In this document: one piece after another, positions 20,551 to 31,630 of the stretch
Layout of the letters: every line of letters starts with the position of its first letter
How positions within the stretch are numbered: position 1 is the first letter of the stretch
Source: Galdieria partita
Lineage: Eukaryota > Rhodophyta > Bangiophyceae > Galdieriales > Galdieriaceae
NCBI GenBank assembly: GCA_025991245.1
Contig: BQMJ01000007.1
Location: forward strand, 186,001 to 250,000
DNA: 64,000 nt
Direction of reading: 5' to 3'
The notes under the pieces: model-generated
What the model was told of the DNA's origin: nothing
Seen by the model: the letters and a program-made list of their open reading frames with translations, nothing else
Databases searched by the model: none
Translations under genes and position numbers: made by a program

Positions 20551-23490
20551 TTATTGAACAAAGGACTGCACAAAGATTGCTGCACAATTCTTGACTACTT
20601 CAGACTTCTCTGAACCTGCTTTAGCTTGACCTTGTGCTTGATCATCCTTTCCTCCACCTTTACCATCCAACTCTTTTAAAGCAGCTTCTACCCAGTCTTT
20701 GGCTACAAGTCCTCGTGAAATGTGTTGTGGACAAACCAAAGCCGATACAACAAGTCTTTGTCTCTTGTCATCGGCTGAGATCAAGCAAACACTAACTTGA
20801 GGATAACTCGTCTTCACGCTGGATAATATTTTGGATAACATCTTTGCATCTCCTTGTATCTCTTCTAATACCAATACAAATATTTGGTGTCGATTATGAA
20901 TATTTCCACCGATCTTTTCCAAAACATCCTTTTCAACCCTTGACTGTTGTTCCTTTTTCCTTTGAAGCAACTGTTTATTCAGTTGTTGCAACTGCTCCTT
21001 TAGATGTTGTTTGGAAAGAAGAGGAATCAATGCAGTATCCACCCTTTGACCAACTTTGGACAGTTCCTTATCCAATTCATCTAGGGAAAGTTTTCGTAAC
21101 AGATTCACGTCATCTTGAAGTTTTTGAGCATCTGCAATGGCTTGTTTTGCTGACTTTCCAGTTAATGCAACAATTCTTCGAATTCCTTTTGCAACTCCTC
21201 CTTCTTCTATGGTCACAAATGCTTCAGCAACCTTCGTATTACTAATATGAGTGCCACCACACAACTCTACACTATAATTGTACCAGGCCTCGTTCTCCGG
21301 ATCTCTCAACATTTCGTCTATATCACCTCCAACTGCAACAATTCTCACAGGGTCAGGATATTGTTCATTGAATATTGCTCGAAGGGAACGAATGGACATA
21401 GCAGAGGCCAAAGGAGCTACTTTTGATACTACAGGAAGAGCTTCTTCAATCTTTGCTTGTACAATCTCATCCACCAACTTTAAATCATCACTACTCATAC
21501 CTCTGTTGGCTGCAAAGTCGAATCTAAGTTTGTTGGGATCTACCAATGAGCCTCGTTGATCACAAGTTGGACCAAATATTTTCCTCAAAGCAAAGTTTAA
21601 TACATGTGTCATGGTGTGATTGGGAGCAATCTTTTGCCTTCGTTGATAATCAACTTGACACACAATGGTGTCTCCCACTGAAATATTACCCCAAGACAAG
21701 TATCCAACATGCAATATATATCCACCATACGATTGAACATCGGTAACTACAAACTCCCCACTCGTAACGCCATCTTTCTTTACTAAAATACTTCCAGTAT
21801 CTGCAACCTGACCACCTGCCTCTGCATAAAAGTTGGTTTCTTTCAAAACTACACCCATAAATTGTTCTCTCTCTTGTGAGTCCTTTGGTCTACTGTGATC
21901 AAAACTTGTTTGGAATTGCTTTCCATCAAACAATGCTACTATAAACGAACTCAACGACTCAAACCATTGATATTTGGCTTCGTCCATGGTAGGCATTATT
22001 CCATCTTTTTGCAAGTGAAATATTTCATCAGCTCCCAACTGCAAAGATTGGGAACCCATTTCATTCGAGAATCGGTCAGCTCGAGATATTTTTCGCGCAT
22101 TTTCAAGTGCTTCATCAAAACCTCGAACATCTACTTTTAGACCACGCTCCCTTGCCATGACTTCAGTCAAATCCAACGGGAATCCCATCGTGTCGTAAAG
22201 AAAGAAAACATCTTGTCCAGGAATCGTTGTCTTTCCTTCACTTTCTAAATGAGAAGCCAACTTGTTAAATGCTTCAATACCCTTTACAAGTGTTCTTCCA
22301 AAGGATTCTTCCTCTTCGAGAATAACTTGCTTTACAAAATCCACTCGTTGTAAAAGTTCAGGAAAGGCATCCTTCATCTGTTCTACCACCACATCCACTA
22401 GTGATGAGATGAGACCCGTCTTTGCACCTAAAAACTGTTGTGCATATCTAACTGCTCTACGAAGAATTCTTCTCAATACGTATCCTCTATCCGAATTCGA
22501 AGGAACTGCTCCATCTGTAATTGCAAACGTTAATGTTCTCACATGATCGGAAACCACTCGATAAGCAGTGTCCACCATATCCTTATCATGCGAACCAATA
22601 GCTCCAGAATATCTTCTACAACCAGTTCTCTCTTGAATAGCCAAAAATAGTCTCGCAAATACATCAGTATCATAATTTGAGGAAACTCCTTGCAATATGG
22701 AAACAACTCGTTCAAATCCCATTCCAGTATCGATATGTTTGTTCGGAAGTAATTTGAGTGTGCCATCAGACTCTCTATTAAACTGAATAAACACCAAATT
22801 CCATATCTCTATCACGGAAGGATCATCCTTGTTGACTAACTCTGCGGCATTTCTATTTCCCAAACGATCGAAATGAATCTCACTACAAGGCCCACAAGGT
22901 CCAACGTCTCCCATTTCCCAAAAGTTATCTTTTGCACCAAATGGAAGAACTCTGTCTTCTGGCAAATATTTTAGCCAAATATTCCTTGCTTCCCAGTCAG
23001 GTTCCAGCTTCCACTCTTTGCTTCCACCAAAATATGTTGCATAGAGTTGTTCCTTGGGTAACCCAAATACCTGAGTCAAAAGCTCCATTGCCCAAGCAAT
23101 TGCTTCTTCCTTAAAATAATCACCAAAGGACCAATTACCCAACATTTCAAAAAACGTGTGGTGATAAGTGTCTTTTCCAACATCTTCCAAGTCATTGTGC
23201 TTGCCACCTGCTCGAATACATTTCTGGGAGTTGCAAGCCCTCTTTAACTTGCTCAAAGGACTTGTTGGGTCAACAGTTGCCAAGAAAACTGGTTTAAACT
23301 GATTCATTCCGGCGTTGATAAAGAGGAGCGATGGGTCTTCAAATGGTACCTGATAAAAGGGTTCAACAATCCCCCTTTTTCTGTATTTCCATATTTATAA
23401 ACTTACCACTGGGCTGGAAGGATAAAATACATGTTGCTTTTGTACAAAAAAGTCAATAAACGACTGCCTCACTTTGACAGAAGACCACAT
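20551..23490 (-). CDS. AlaRS: Alanyl-tRNA synthetase, 2 exons
   Basis: Exons 23490..23407 and 23349..20551, 57-nt intron, 960 aa (human cytosolic enzyme 968). Exon 1 supplies the conserved start VRQSFIDFFVQKQHVFYPSSPV, continuing after the intron as PFEDPSLLFINAGMNQFKPVFL. The class II catalytic core shows TYHHTFFEMLGNWSFGDYFK (motif 2 region). The editing domain has the zinc-site HTMTH and CGGTHISNT. The C-terminal DHHA1-like C-Ala domain is Gly-rich near ELDGKGGGKDDQAQG. The protein charges tRNA-Ala and clears mis-charged Ser/Gly. No obvious organelle presequence is present on this start. Plants use one dual-targeted gene from alternative starts, which I cannot test here. Confidence 0.96.
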
Positions 23491-23633
23491 GACAAAGGCG
23501 CTCCAACAATTTTCACAGTCCAATCTCACAAAAAGAATTTATGACAGTGCTGTTGAAAGATGTTTTTTTTATCCATCATCAACATTCATATATTATATAA
23601 TATTTCCTTTTCTTATAGTTCACCAATTGTCAT

Positions 23634-26600
23634 TTAAGAACGAAGATGATTGGATATAGAATCCGACCGTTGCACAGGAGGCCAATGTTGGCAAACGTTG
23701 TGAATAACACAACTTTCATCTTTTAAAAAATTCAAATATTCTTTCAAAAGAAATTGGGGACGTTTCTCCCATATCCGTAATAAATCTTTGCTTCGATATA
23801 TCTTGTGTTGATACAACTCCCTATATAGCTGCATGACACAGGGTTTCGAAGGTGCTTTTGTCATTACACAAGGTGACTCCTTCAAGTAGTTTGTCCATTG
23901 TGACAACATTTCGAAAACTTCACCTTTTAAAAGACTTTGTCCAAATATCCGATAACGATCCATCATAACCCAACTGTACTGGTCTCCTCCACTACTCACT
24001 TGAGAATACAGGTCATCATCCAATGGCACTTGAAAAATACCCAAAGGCCACTGACGAGGTCCATAACTCACATGAACAGAACATACAACACTATCCCGAT
24101 CAATATCATATCGTGGAAGTGGATACAACAACGGTTTAGAGAAAGTACACATAGAAGGTGCCTTATCTAATAACATTCTTGCAGTGACTACGGTACAATA
24201 TCTTATATATACATGCTTAGAAGAATGGCTATCTTCCACTGAACGAGTTGAAGAAGACTTGTCTAGTAACTCTACATAGCAAAGAAACTCTATGGAAGAT
24301 ACAGGCTGGGATATCATTCGATCTCGGGATAAAAATACAGTTTTTCCAGAAACTGTTTCAAAAGCTTCCCTTTTTCTTCTTCCTTTTAGTCCCAAACGAG
24401 TGGCTTCCGCTATGGACAAATGACGACATACTTGATCAGGAAAACAACCAAGAATAGTTCTAATCAATAGACTGCGTTCCTTTCTATTAGGCGGATGCAA
24501 TCGACTTGGAAAGATGCAACTCCAAGACTCCGGAATCCAACCCAGTTTCATCACAAGTCTAGATATTTGTTGAATAATTAGCGATATCTCTCTCACTGAC
24601 TTATCACGTAGGCCATACTTGTCTGGTGACTCAGGTTGAGCATTTTGGACAATATTGTATTCCCAAGCACAAAAAGAATATAAAATAGATAATATCTCAC
24701 TTGTTGAGTCTATCATGGAAACCCAATGGGTCCTCTCTTCTTGTTCATTACCATTTTCTTCTTCTTCTTCTTCTTTGGAAACAAACCAATCTGAAACAGT
24801 TAAAATAGCTGCAACTCTTATTGCATAACCTATCATGGCAACAGAAATGCAGCTCTCTACCACCAGCTTACCTAACCGAGAAGATAAAGGAAGCTTTGCC
24901 AATTTCTTTCCCAGTGAAGTAAGAACATATTCATTAGATGACATGCGTAGAGCTCCCAATTGACACAGAACCGTTTGTGCTTTCTTTAAAGATTCTTCAC
25001 TTGGTGGTGAAGGAAATGGAAAGGTATGCACATCAATCTCGAATGCCTTTAATTTCAATAGCAAGGCTTCTGCAGGTGTTGTTAGTATTTCTGGATCTTC
25101 TTGTTCTTCCATTTCATTCAAAAATACAGCTGCAGAGTAGAGGCGATAACAATGTCCTTCACAAACACGCCCAGCTCTTCCAGCTCTTTGTTCGGCACTT
25201 GATTGACTTGTCCATTTGACTCGAAAGCGTATTGTAGAAAATGCTTCTTGGCCTTGAATCGAAGTGTATTCTTTCTTCTTCACTCGACCACTATCCACCA
25301 CATATACAATATTTGGAATAGTAATGGATGTTTCTGCTACATTGGTTGCAACAACTATAGTTCTACATTCCCTTTTAGAAGCAGAAAATATTCTCTGTTG
25401 CTTATTCCAAGGCAACATAGAATACAGTGGCAAAATACGAACATCTTGTACAGAGACCTTGTTATTCCCTCCTTGATGTGAGAACATTTTCCTACGCAAA
25501 CTTCCTATGCACAAAGATATTCCGACCCCAACATTCGATGATCAAGAATATCACATACCTTGCAACTCTGTCCCAAGTTTTCGACAGAGATGTAAAACTT
25601 CCTTGCGTCCAGTCAAAAATACCAAAACATCACCTGCAGGAAGTTGCCTATGTATTTTGCAAACGGTCTTAAACGCTGCTTCTACATAGTTAACAGCGGT
25701 CTTCTTTGCAAAATGAATATGAACAGGATATCCTCGAGTTTCCACTTGAAGAGTCACAGGTCGTGGAATGGAACAAGGAAACAATTTGGCATTGGAAATG
25801 AATACACTCGCATCCAAAGTAGCGGACATAACAATAAACTTCAAAGGGGGTAACTGAACTTTCTTTTCATGTCCCGAAATCCTTACTCTTTCATGATTAT
25901 CAAACATCGATCGACGAATTCCAACTGACCGCGTAACCAAACCAAGAATAAGATCTGTATCAATATTTCGTTCATGAGCTTCATCCAAGATAACAACAGA
26001 GTATTGGCGTAGCAAAATATCTCCTTGCAGTAAACGCAATAATATTCCATCCGTAACAAACTCAATCTTGGTTTCCTGTGATATCTTCCGAAAATGTCTA
26101 ACATGATAGCCTACTTCATTGCCTAAAGTAACATGAAGTTCTTTCGCTACTCTATTGGAACAGGCAAAGGCACCAACCCTTCGAGGTTGCGTTATGATTA
26201 TCTTACCACTATAACCATCCTTGTTAGGATAACAAAATCCTGCTTCATACAAAAACTGAGGAACTTGAGTAGTCTTTCCACTACCTGTTTCTGAAGTAAT
26301 AAATACAATATCTCTTTCATTGACCAAGTCCACGATCTCCTGTTCTCTTTCACAAATAGGAAGTTGCATTCTACTTTTCCATTCTTTCTTTGTTCTTCTT
26401 ATTATCGGTTTCGTGGTGCCGTAACCTAATTCAACAAAATTGTTTTTCTTCTCTATGTCAGACTGACGACTTGTTCTATCTTCACTCAAACTTTCTAAAG
26501 AAACAACCTGTGGGTTATCATCATTCTCCCGCAACATTTCAAGCACACGTTCCTTCTCCGATTGAATCAAGCTTTCTGGTGTTTTTTCTTCCAAAACATC

Positions 26601-27044
26601 TCTCACGGAGTTCTTCCAAGCTTCCTCCTTGTCTTCTCGTTCCAATGATGCTTCAGAAACAAAATTCTCTTGATTCGATGGTTGCTCATCCAACGGATTC
26701 TTCTCTGTTTCCGAATTCCTTTTCCTTTTCCTTGTACTCCACTGCAGTTGATTCCAATTCACAAACACAAAGTCGTTTGCGTTCTGTTGGTCTTCCCAAC
26801 TAGACATTCTTTCCTTTGGTTGGGGTCTTATCACAGTCTGTTCTTCAAAATAAGAGTCATTGGTATATTTATTCTCTTCCTTTCGTTCCGGAACGTTCGT
26901 AGTTCTCTTCTTAGGTTTCTTTCGGCCCAGTCCTATAGTTTTACTGGACCTCAAAAAACGCAACTGTTGATTTGTCAAATTGAGTCTATCCAAGTCTTGC
27001 AACAGCATATTTCCATGTTTTCCATCAACTTTCTCTCGCGTCAT
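23634..27044 (-). CDS. DHX37: DEAH-box RNA helicase of the DHX37/Dhr1 type, 2 exons
   Basis: Exons 27044..25559 and 25504..23634, 54-nt intron, 1118 aa. An N-terminal basic, charged region (~250 aa) precedes the helicase core: SETGSGKTTQVPQFL, TQPRRVGAFACS, DEAHERNIDTDL, SATLDASVF, then VATNVAETSITIPNIVYVVDSG and SAEQRAGRAGR. Winged-helix/ratchet and OB-fold regions follow. KPKKRT and the Q-rich N-terminus fit DHX37/yeast Dhr1, the nucleolar helicase that releases U3 snoRNA during 18S rRNA maturation. The start is placed at ATG 27044. The frame is open further upstream, but only from a TTG inside the EBP gene. Hence its ATG lies 7 bp after the stop of EBP on the same strand. Confidence 0.87.
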
Positions 27045-27047
27045 ATC

Positions 27048-27053
27048 TTTATT
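27048..27053 (-). terminator. AATAAA overlapping the EBP stop codon, possible polyA signal inside the EBP/DHX37 junction
   Basis: AATAAA reads on the minus strand across the last two bases of the EBP TAA and the junction, just before the DHX37 ATG. If used as a signal, cleavage would fall inside DHX37 coding sequence. Confidence 0.3.
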
Positions 27054-27823
27054 AAATAACCATCGCAGGGAGCCATCCCAAAGGCAACAAAATGGCAAAC
27101 ATCACAAAAATCACAAAAAAGGTACTCAAAGTCAACCAAATCAGAAAAGCACTCGACCGACCCAACTGATATGCTTCCATATGTTGAGCTTGAGCTTTAT
27201 CACACGCAGCAGTGATGGTTCTCGTAGACTCCACCAATAATAATATTGGTATGATGACCCACACAATGTTTGCAAAAAAAAGATAAACTAGATAAGAATT
27301 TCAACATTGGACGTTCACAAAATAGTTTCACTTACTCCATTTGTGTACCCAGTTGCCTTGAGGATCGAGTTCCGTCCTTCCAAACATATACTGGTTTAGC
27401 CACTCTGGACCAAATGTCATCCAGTTGCCATAAAGTTCCCCTAAAGAAAGAATGGTTTGCCAATAAAATCTCCATGGCCTCTTGTAATAGACACCATAGG
27501 CACAAGCTAAAGATAAGGGACCCCACAATATGGAGGTAGGGACTTCTAATGCCACAGTACAATCATGAAATCTACCCCAACGTGGATCTGCTTTAGCATA
27601 TTCCTTGAAAAAGTTACCAACACGTTGTTATGATTTCTTTACAAGATACCTTCCATAGTATAGCGGACCAGTGGGTTGCTTGGTTGACAGTGGTAGTTAA
27701 GGAATGTATGACAAAAGGCAACTCACAAAAGAGATGAGTTGCAGCATCTATTAGGAACCAAGCCAATACTGCAGTCTCTGCACTGTTCAGTTTCTTCAAA
27801 GGAGTTTTCTTGGTTTGTGACAT
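27052..27823 (-). CDS. EBP: Sterol delta8-delta7 isomerase (emopamil-binding protein), 3 exons
   Basis: Exons 27823..27650, 27603..27336, 27287..27052, introns 46 and 48 nt, 225 aa (human EBP 230). The EXPERA domain is clear: AWFLIDAATHLFCELPF (with the His-x3-Glu pair of the active site), EYAKADPRWG, the catalytic-Glu segment LEVPTSILWGPLSL, LSLGELYGNWMTFGPEW, and VWVIIPILLLVEST. Four or more membrane helices are visible. It shifts the sterol double bond from C8 to C7 in the ER. The start is ATG 27823, since a stop precedes it in frame. An out-of-frame ATG at 27905 begins an ORF that overlaps it. DHX37 follows 7 bp downstream. Confidence 0.93.
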
Positions 27824-28273
27824 ATGCTTTTTCTAGTAGACAAAATTCTACAGTGTCCTCGATATCCAATGCTTCAACATTTTTTGGCGGGCCATGTGGT
27901 GTCATCTCACAGCAGCCAAAGGAAGAAAGAAGAACAATGTTTCCAAAAAGCCCACATCAACTCTTCTATTCTTCATGGGATAAGCTTGGTATTTACTAGA
28001 AAGCTTTCAACGCATTAAGCGACTTTAGTGAACTGTATGAAACGATTAGGTCTTCATATTCTTCTCTATATAATAAGTTGGTCGTATCATGGAGACTTGA
28101 GCTTCATATAAAATATACATGTTTATATAACTGACCAAAGCACAATGAAAACTACTCCCAATATATTACGTATAAATAGATCTGCGTCAAAAGTTTATCA
28201 AGCAACCCAACGTTTTACATGTATCACGCACTCAGAAAGTCCAAGTCTCTTCTATGTATTCAACACCATAACA
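27824..28273. other. Intergenic region upstream of EBP
   Basis: 450 bp between two minus-strand genes. An out-of-frame ATG at 27905 opens a 60-codon frame overlapping the EBP start, a possible upstream ORF. I see nothing else. Confidence 0.45.
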
Positions 28274-29377
28274 TTACACAGTATCTGTTTCGAGTGACGG
28301 TTTACCACATTTAGATGTGTTACAAGGTGTTTTGATAAAACGGCCCAATAAACGAGGTCGATAAACAGCCAAACGCTTTCTACATTCATAACGTACTTTC
28401 TTCCCATAATTTCGACGATGCTTCTTGTCATAATATCGTGCAAGTGCTGCCATACGATAACTACTCAACTCATATTGAGACCATTCTGCAGGCTTGTACA
28501 ACACTGAAGCATCGTTTTCCAGTAAATCCTTTGGAGAGGCTTTTGATTTTCTTCTCTTTCTTCTGCTTCCGCTGCTGCTGATGGAATCCAAGGGACAGAT
28601 TGTATCTGTTGACTGCAAACGGCCTTTCGTCAAGTTATCACGCCTTCGTGAATACTCATCGTACCAACGTATCTCATTTATAGAATCTTTGCATGTTTTA
28701 CGCGAATATTTCTCTGTATAATCGAAATTGTCGTTTGATTGCGAAAAATTGGAATATCCTTCCATCGAGAATGGATTCGATAGAATATTCGAATGATACA
28801 TAGAAATTCTATCTTTATCCAGTAATGACGCGACTTGATTCTTCTCTTGCACATATCCATAAAAGGATGACATGTTCATATCATCATATGTACAAGGACC
28901 CCAACGGCTTTCTACTCTTTCTTCATAACGACCTTCCCACGGATAGTCCTGTCGATTCATTTCCAAGTTATTTGGAACGGAGTATTCTAAATTTTTTTCC
29001 ATAAAAAAGTTCCTTTGTAGGCCTTCTTCTTGAGAATATGGCTCAACGTAGCTTTGATAACCTGGTATGCAACAAAAGTCCAAATAGACTTGTTCTCCTT
29101 GCGTATTCGATTCCGAAACACTTTCATTTTCTGTACAATTAGCTTGGACAGTCTCAGTTCTTCCGAGCCACTTGGAAAGCAACGGCGACTGAAAGAGAAG
29201 GCCTTGCACCTCTTCGTGAAAACTATACGAGCTTTCACAGCTATTCGTATCAGAACAACTGCCTCCAACTTGGTCTTCTTCTCTGTATATTGTCAAGTGA
29301 GCTTCTTTGTTCCTCTCGCAACAGTTACTTGGTAGTTTCTCAGTAGTATCCGATATTGTATCCATCTTGTGGTTCAT
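28274..29377 (-). CDS. CCT-domain (CONSTANS/TOC1-type) protein
   Basis: A single exon of 367 aa from ATG 29377 (MNHKMDTISDTTEKL). The open frame upstream of that begins only at a TTG. Most of the protein is Ser/Tyr/Asn/Glu-rich and looks disordered. Near the C-terminus lies a clear CCT motif: YRMAALARYYDKKHRRNYG, KKVRYECRKRLAVYRPRL, LGRFIK. These are the conserved Arg/Lys helix and GRF of plant CONSTANS, COL, PRR/TOC1 and ASML2 proteins. CCT domains bind DNA as part of an NF-Y-like trimer. No B-box or response-regulator domain is seen, so this is a CCT-only (CMF-type) protein. A role in light or circadian regulation is only an analogy with plants. Confidence 0.85.
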   Translation of the reverse strand: MNHKMDTISDTTEKLPSNCCERNKEAHLTIYREEDQVGGSCSDTNSCESSYSFHEEVQGLLFQSPLLSKWLGRTETVQANCTENESVSESNTQGEQVYLDFCCIPGYQSYVEPYSQEEGLQRNFFMEKNLEYSVPNNLEMNRQDYPWEGRYEERVESRWGPCTYDDMNMSSFYGYVQEKNQVASLLDKDRISMYHSNILSNPFSMEGYSNFSQSNDNFDYTEKYSRKTCKDSINEIRWYDEYSRRRDNLTKGRLQSTDTICPLDSISSSGSRRKRRKSKASPKDLLENDASVLYKPAEWSQYELSSYRMAALARYYDKKHRRNYGKKVRYECRKRLAVYRPRLLGRFIKTPCNTSKCGKPSLETDTV

Positions 29378-29533
29378 GATATTGTCAATCACAACATACT
29401 GAATTGCAATTTGTAGCAATCCGCCTCCCCTTTGGGGATGGAAACTTTTATGATTGTTCAATATATTCTTTATACTTTGTTTCTAGTAGAAAAATCTAGT
29501 ATGATTGCTTTCCATGCTGTTTTCTCTCATTTT

Positions 29534-29585
29534 CTATCTATCTATCTATCTATACATACATATATATATATATATACATCTATAC
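29534..29585. repeat. Compound microsatellite (TCTA)n-(TACA)n-(TA)n
   Basis: About five TCTA units, two ACAT-type units and about nine TA units run without interruption, between the diverging CCT-domain and RtcB genes. It is likely length-polymorphic between strains. Confidence 0.9.
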
Positions 29586-29655
29586 AGAATTTCTCTATTT
29601 ACCCAACCAATAGAATAAAGATCCCATTGTCCACATTCGCGTCCTGTTTCCAACG

Positions 29656-31179
29656 ATGAAAGCGAAGCGGTCCTTTCAAGAGGAAAAGAAATACTTCCAT
29701 TTCATAAAACCATATACTTATGAAATACAAAAAGGCTTTGTAGAAAACATGCGAGTACCAGGTATCTTCTATGTCAATAAGAAACTTGAAGAATTGGTCT
29801 TTTCAGAACTGCAGAACTTTTGCGAAGGTGGAATGACCGGTGGTTTCTTACCCGCTGTGAAACAAATTGCCAACGTTGCTTCGTTACCAGGTATTGTGAA
29901 AGCTTCCATAGCCATGCCGGACGTACACTCTGGCTATGGGTTTGCTATTGGAAACGTTGCGGCGTTCCGGATGGACGATCCTGAAGCAGTCGTCTCGCCA
30001 GGTGGAGTTGGCTTTGATATCAACTGTGGCGTTCGACTGTTGAGAACCAACTTGTTGGAAAAAGATATACAAGATAAAAAGGAGCAACTAGCACAGACAC
30101 TATTTGACTACATTCCAGTAGGAGTAGGTTCCAAAGGGGTCATACCTGTGGGAACCAAAGAACTGGAAGAAGCACTTCAATATGGTATGGATTGGTCTCT
30201 AAGAGAAGGCTATGCTTGGGCAGAAGATAAGGAACATTGTGAAGAATATGGGCGTTTGATGCAAGCGAATCCTGGCAAAGTGAGTAGTCGGGCAAGGAAA
30301 CGTGGACTTCCACAGTTGGGAACTCTTGGAGCAGGTAATCATTATGCAGAAATACAAATTGTCGACGAAATCTATGATACTTTTGCTGCGAAGAGGATGG
30401 GGTTAGTAGAAAAGGGACAGGTATGTATCATGATTCATTCAGGAAGTCGAGGATTGGGACATCAAGTTGCTACCGATGCCTTGCAGTTGATGGAAGAATC
30501 CATGGCAAAGGACCATTTGAAGTTGAATGATCGTCAACTTGCTTGTGCTCGTATACAATCGAAACCTGGCCAAGACTATTTGGAAGCGATGGCAGCAGCA
30601 GCCAATTTTGCATTTGTGAATCGCTCCTCTATGACGTTTTTAACCAGACAAGCCTTTTCTAAAGTATTTGATTCAAGTGCTGATGACCTTGACATGCATT
30701 TGGTATATGATGTTAGTCATAACATTGCCAAGATAGAAGAACATTGGTACGAAGGTAAAACTGTTCAGCTTTTAGTCCATCGCAAAGGTGCAACCCGTGC
30801 TTTTCCTCCGCATCATCCTCTTATTCCTGTAGACTATCAAGTGACAGGACAGCCTGTTCTTGTAGGAGGTACTATGGGAACTTGTAGTTATGTTTTAACG
30901 GGTACTGAGAAAGGAATGGAGGAAACTTTTGGGAGCACCTGTCATGGAGCAGGACGTGCACAGTCTCGTAGTAGTTCTAGACGTAAACTAGATTATCAAG
31001 ATATTCTTAACAATTTGAAGAATAAGGGTATTTCCATTCGAGTTGCTAGTCCCAAGTTGGTGACTGAAGAAGCTCCTGAAAGTTATAAAGATGTTTCCGA
31101 AGTAGTAGATACATGTCATGTAGCTGGTATTTCTAAAAAATGTGTAAAACTTCGACCCGTTGCAGTGATTAAAGGATAA
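29656..31179 (+). CDS. RTCB: RtcB RNA ligase (tRNA-splicing ligase)
   Basis: An intronless gene of 507 aa, equal in length to the human protein (505). The N-terminus [28 protein letters not shown].. matches eukaryotic RtcB. The metal and GMP site motifs are present: [31 protein letters not shown] (metal Cys), [34 protein letters not shown] and [13 protein letters not shown] with the guanylylated His. It joins tRNA exon halves with 2',3'-cyclic phosphate ends. In animals it also ligates the stress-response XBP1 mRNA. Homology is certain; which RNAs it joins here is inferred. Cyanidiophytes are known for intron-rich and permuted tRNA genes, which would need this activity. Confidence 0.96.
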   Translation: MKAKRSFQEEKKYFHFIKPYTYEIQKGFVENMRVPGIFYVNKKLEELVFSELQNFCEGGMTGGFLPAVKQIANVASLPGIVKASIAMPDVHSGYGFAIGNVAAFRMDDPEAVVSPGGVGFDINCGVRLLRTNLLEKDIQDKKEQLAQTLFDYIPVGVGSKGVIPVGTKELEEALQYGMDWSLREGYAWAEDKEHCEEYGRLMQANPGKVSSRARKRGLPQLGTLGAGNHYAEIQIVDEIYDTFAAKRMGLVEKGQVCIMIHSGSRGLGHQVATDALQLMEESMAKDHLKLNDRQLACARIQSKPGQDYLEAMAAAANFAFVNRSSMTFLTRQAFSKVFDSSADDLDMHLVYDVSHNIAKIEEHWYEGKTVQLLVHRKGATRAFPPHHPLIPVDYQVTGQPVLVGGTMGTCSYVLTGTEKGMEETFGSTCHGAGRAQSRSSSRRKLDYQDILNNLKNKGISIRVASPKLVTEEAPESYKDVSEVVDTCHVAGISKKCVKLRPVAVIKG

Positions 31180-31630
31180 TTTCCAAAGGTAAATCCAAAC
31201 CCAATGCTCCATCGGGCCCTCGCCGACGCAAAAGGGAATGGCAGAGGTTGCATCGATCATCGCCTTTTTTTGGGGAGTTTGGGGTTTGTTGTTGTGGGCG
31301 CCATTGTTGTCATTTGTCCTTGGTTGAGAAAAGACACAACTTGTAGACTCTGAATAGTTTCAGAGTTCCCGTAATGCTACTGGTTGGACGTTCTTTATTT
31401 TGTTGAACAAGTTTATGGGCTATAGTTGATACGCTATTGTTACTGAGTGTACTAGTCGTGTTCTCTTTCGCGTTTTCCTGAAAGGGAGCTTCAGGAAGCT
31501 GAGAGAATTGCTTCTTGGTACAAGACATGCCAGCTCCTTTCTGGACAGGGGGTAGTTGGCAAGCAGTAAGTATCGTTTTATTTGCTCTAAAATATGTCCT
31601 CAACAAGAGAGAAAATATTAGGCACCCAAT
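31180..31630. other. Region between RtcB and cyclin with two weak small ORFs
   Basis: 451 bp. It holds a plus-strand 29-codon ORF with a strongly hydrophobic peptide (31238..31327, separate entry) and a minus-strand 72-codon ORF from ATG 31528 to 31310 (MSCTKKQFSQLPEAPFQE..). The latter is Ser/Thr/Asn-rich with no recognisable domain. I do not call the latter a gene. Confidence 0.4.
31238..31327 (+). CDS. Possible 29-residue single-span membrane micropeptide
   Basis: ATG 31238 opens MAEVASIIAFFWGVWGLLLW.. and ends after 29 codons with TGA. The peptide has a short acidic N-terminus and one membrane span, the form of many organelle micropeptides. No family is recognised. It could be chance, or the last exon of something larger, so treat it as a candidate only. 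Confidence 0.22.
   Translation: MAEVASIIAFFWGVWGLLLWAPLLSFVLG

Noticed and set aside
27044-27098. A longer DHX37 N-terminus beginning at 27098
   Set aside because: The codon there is TTG inside the EBP coding region. The first ATG is at 27044.
31310-31528. 72-codon minus-strand frame (MSCTKKQFSQLPEAPFQE..)
   Set aside because: Ser/Thr/Asn-rich without domain. It overlaps the micropeptide candidate on the other strand, so at most one could be real.
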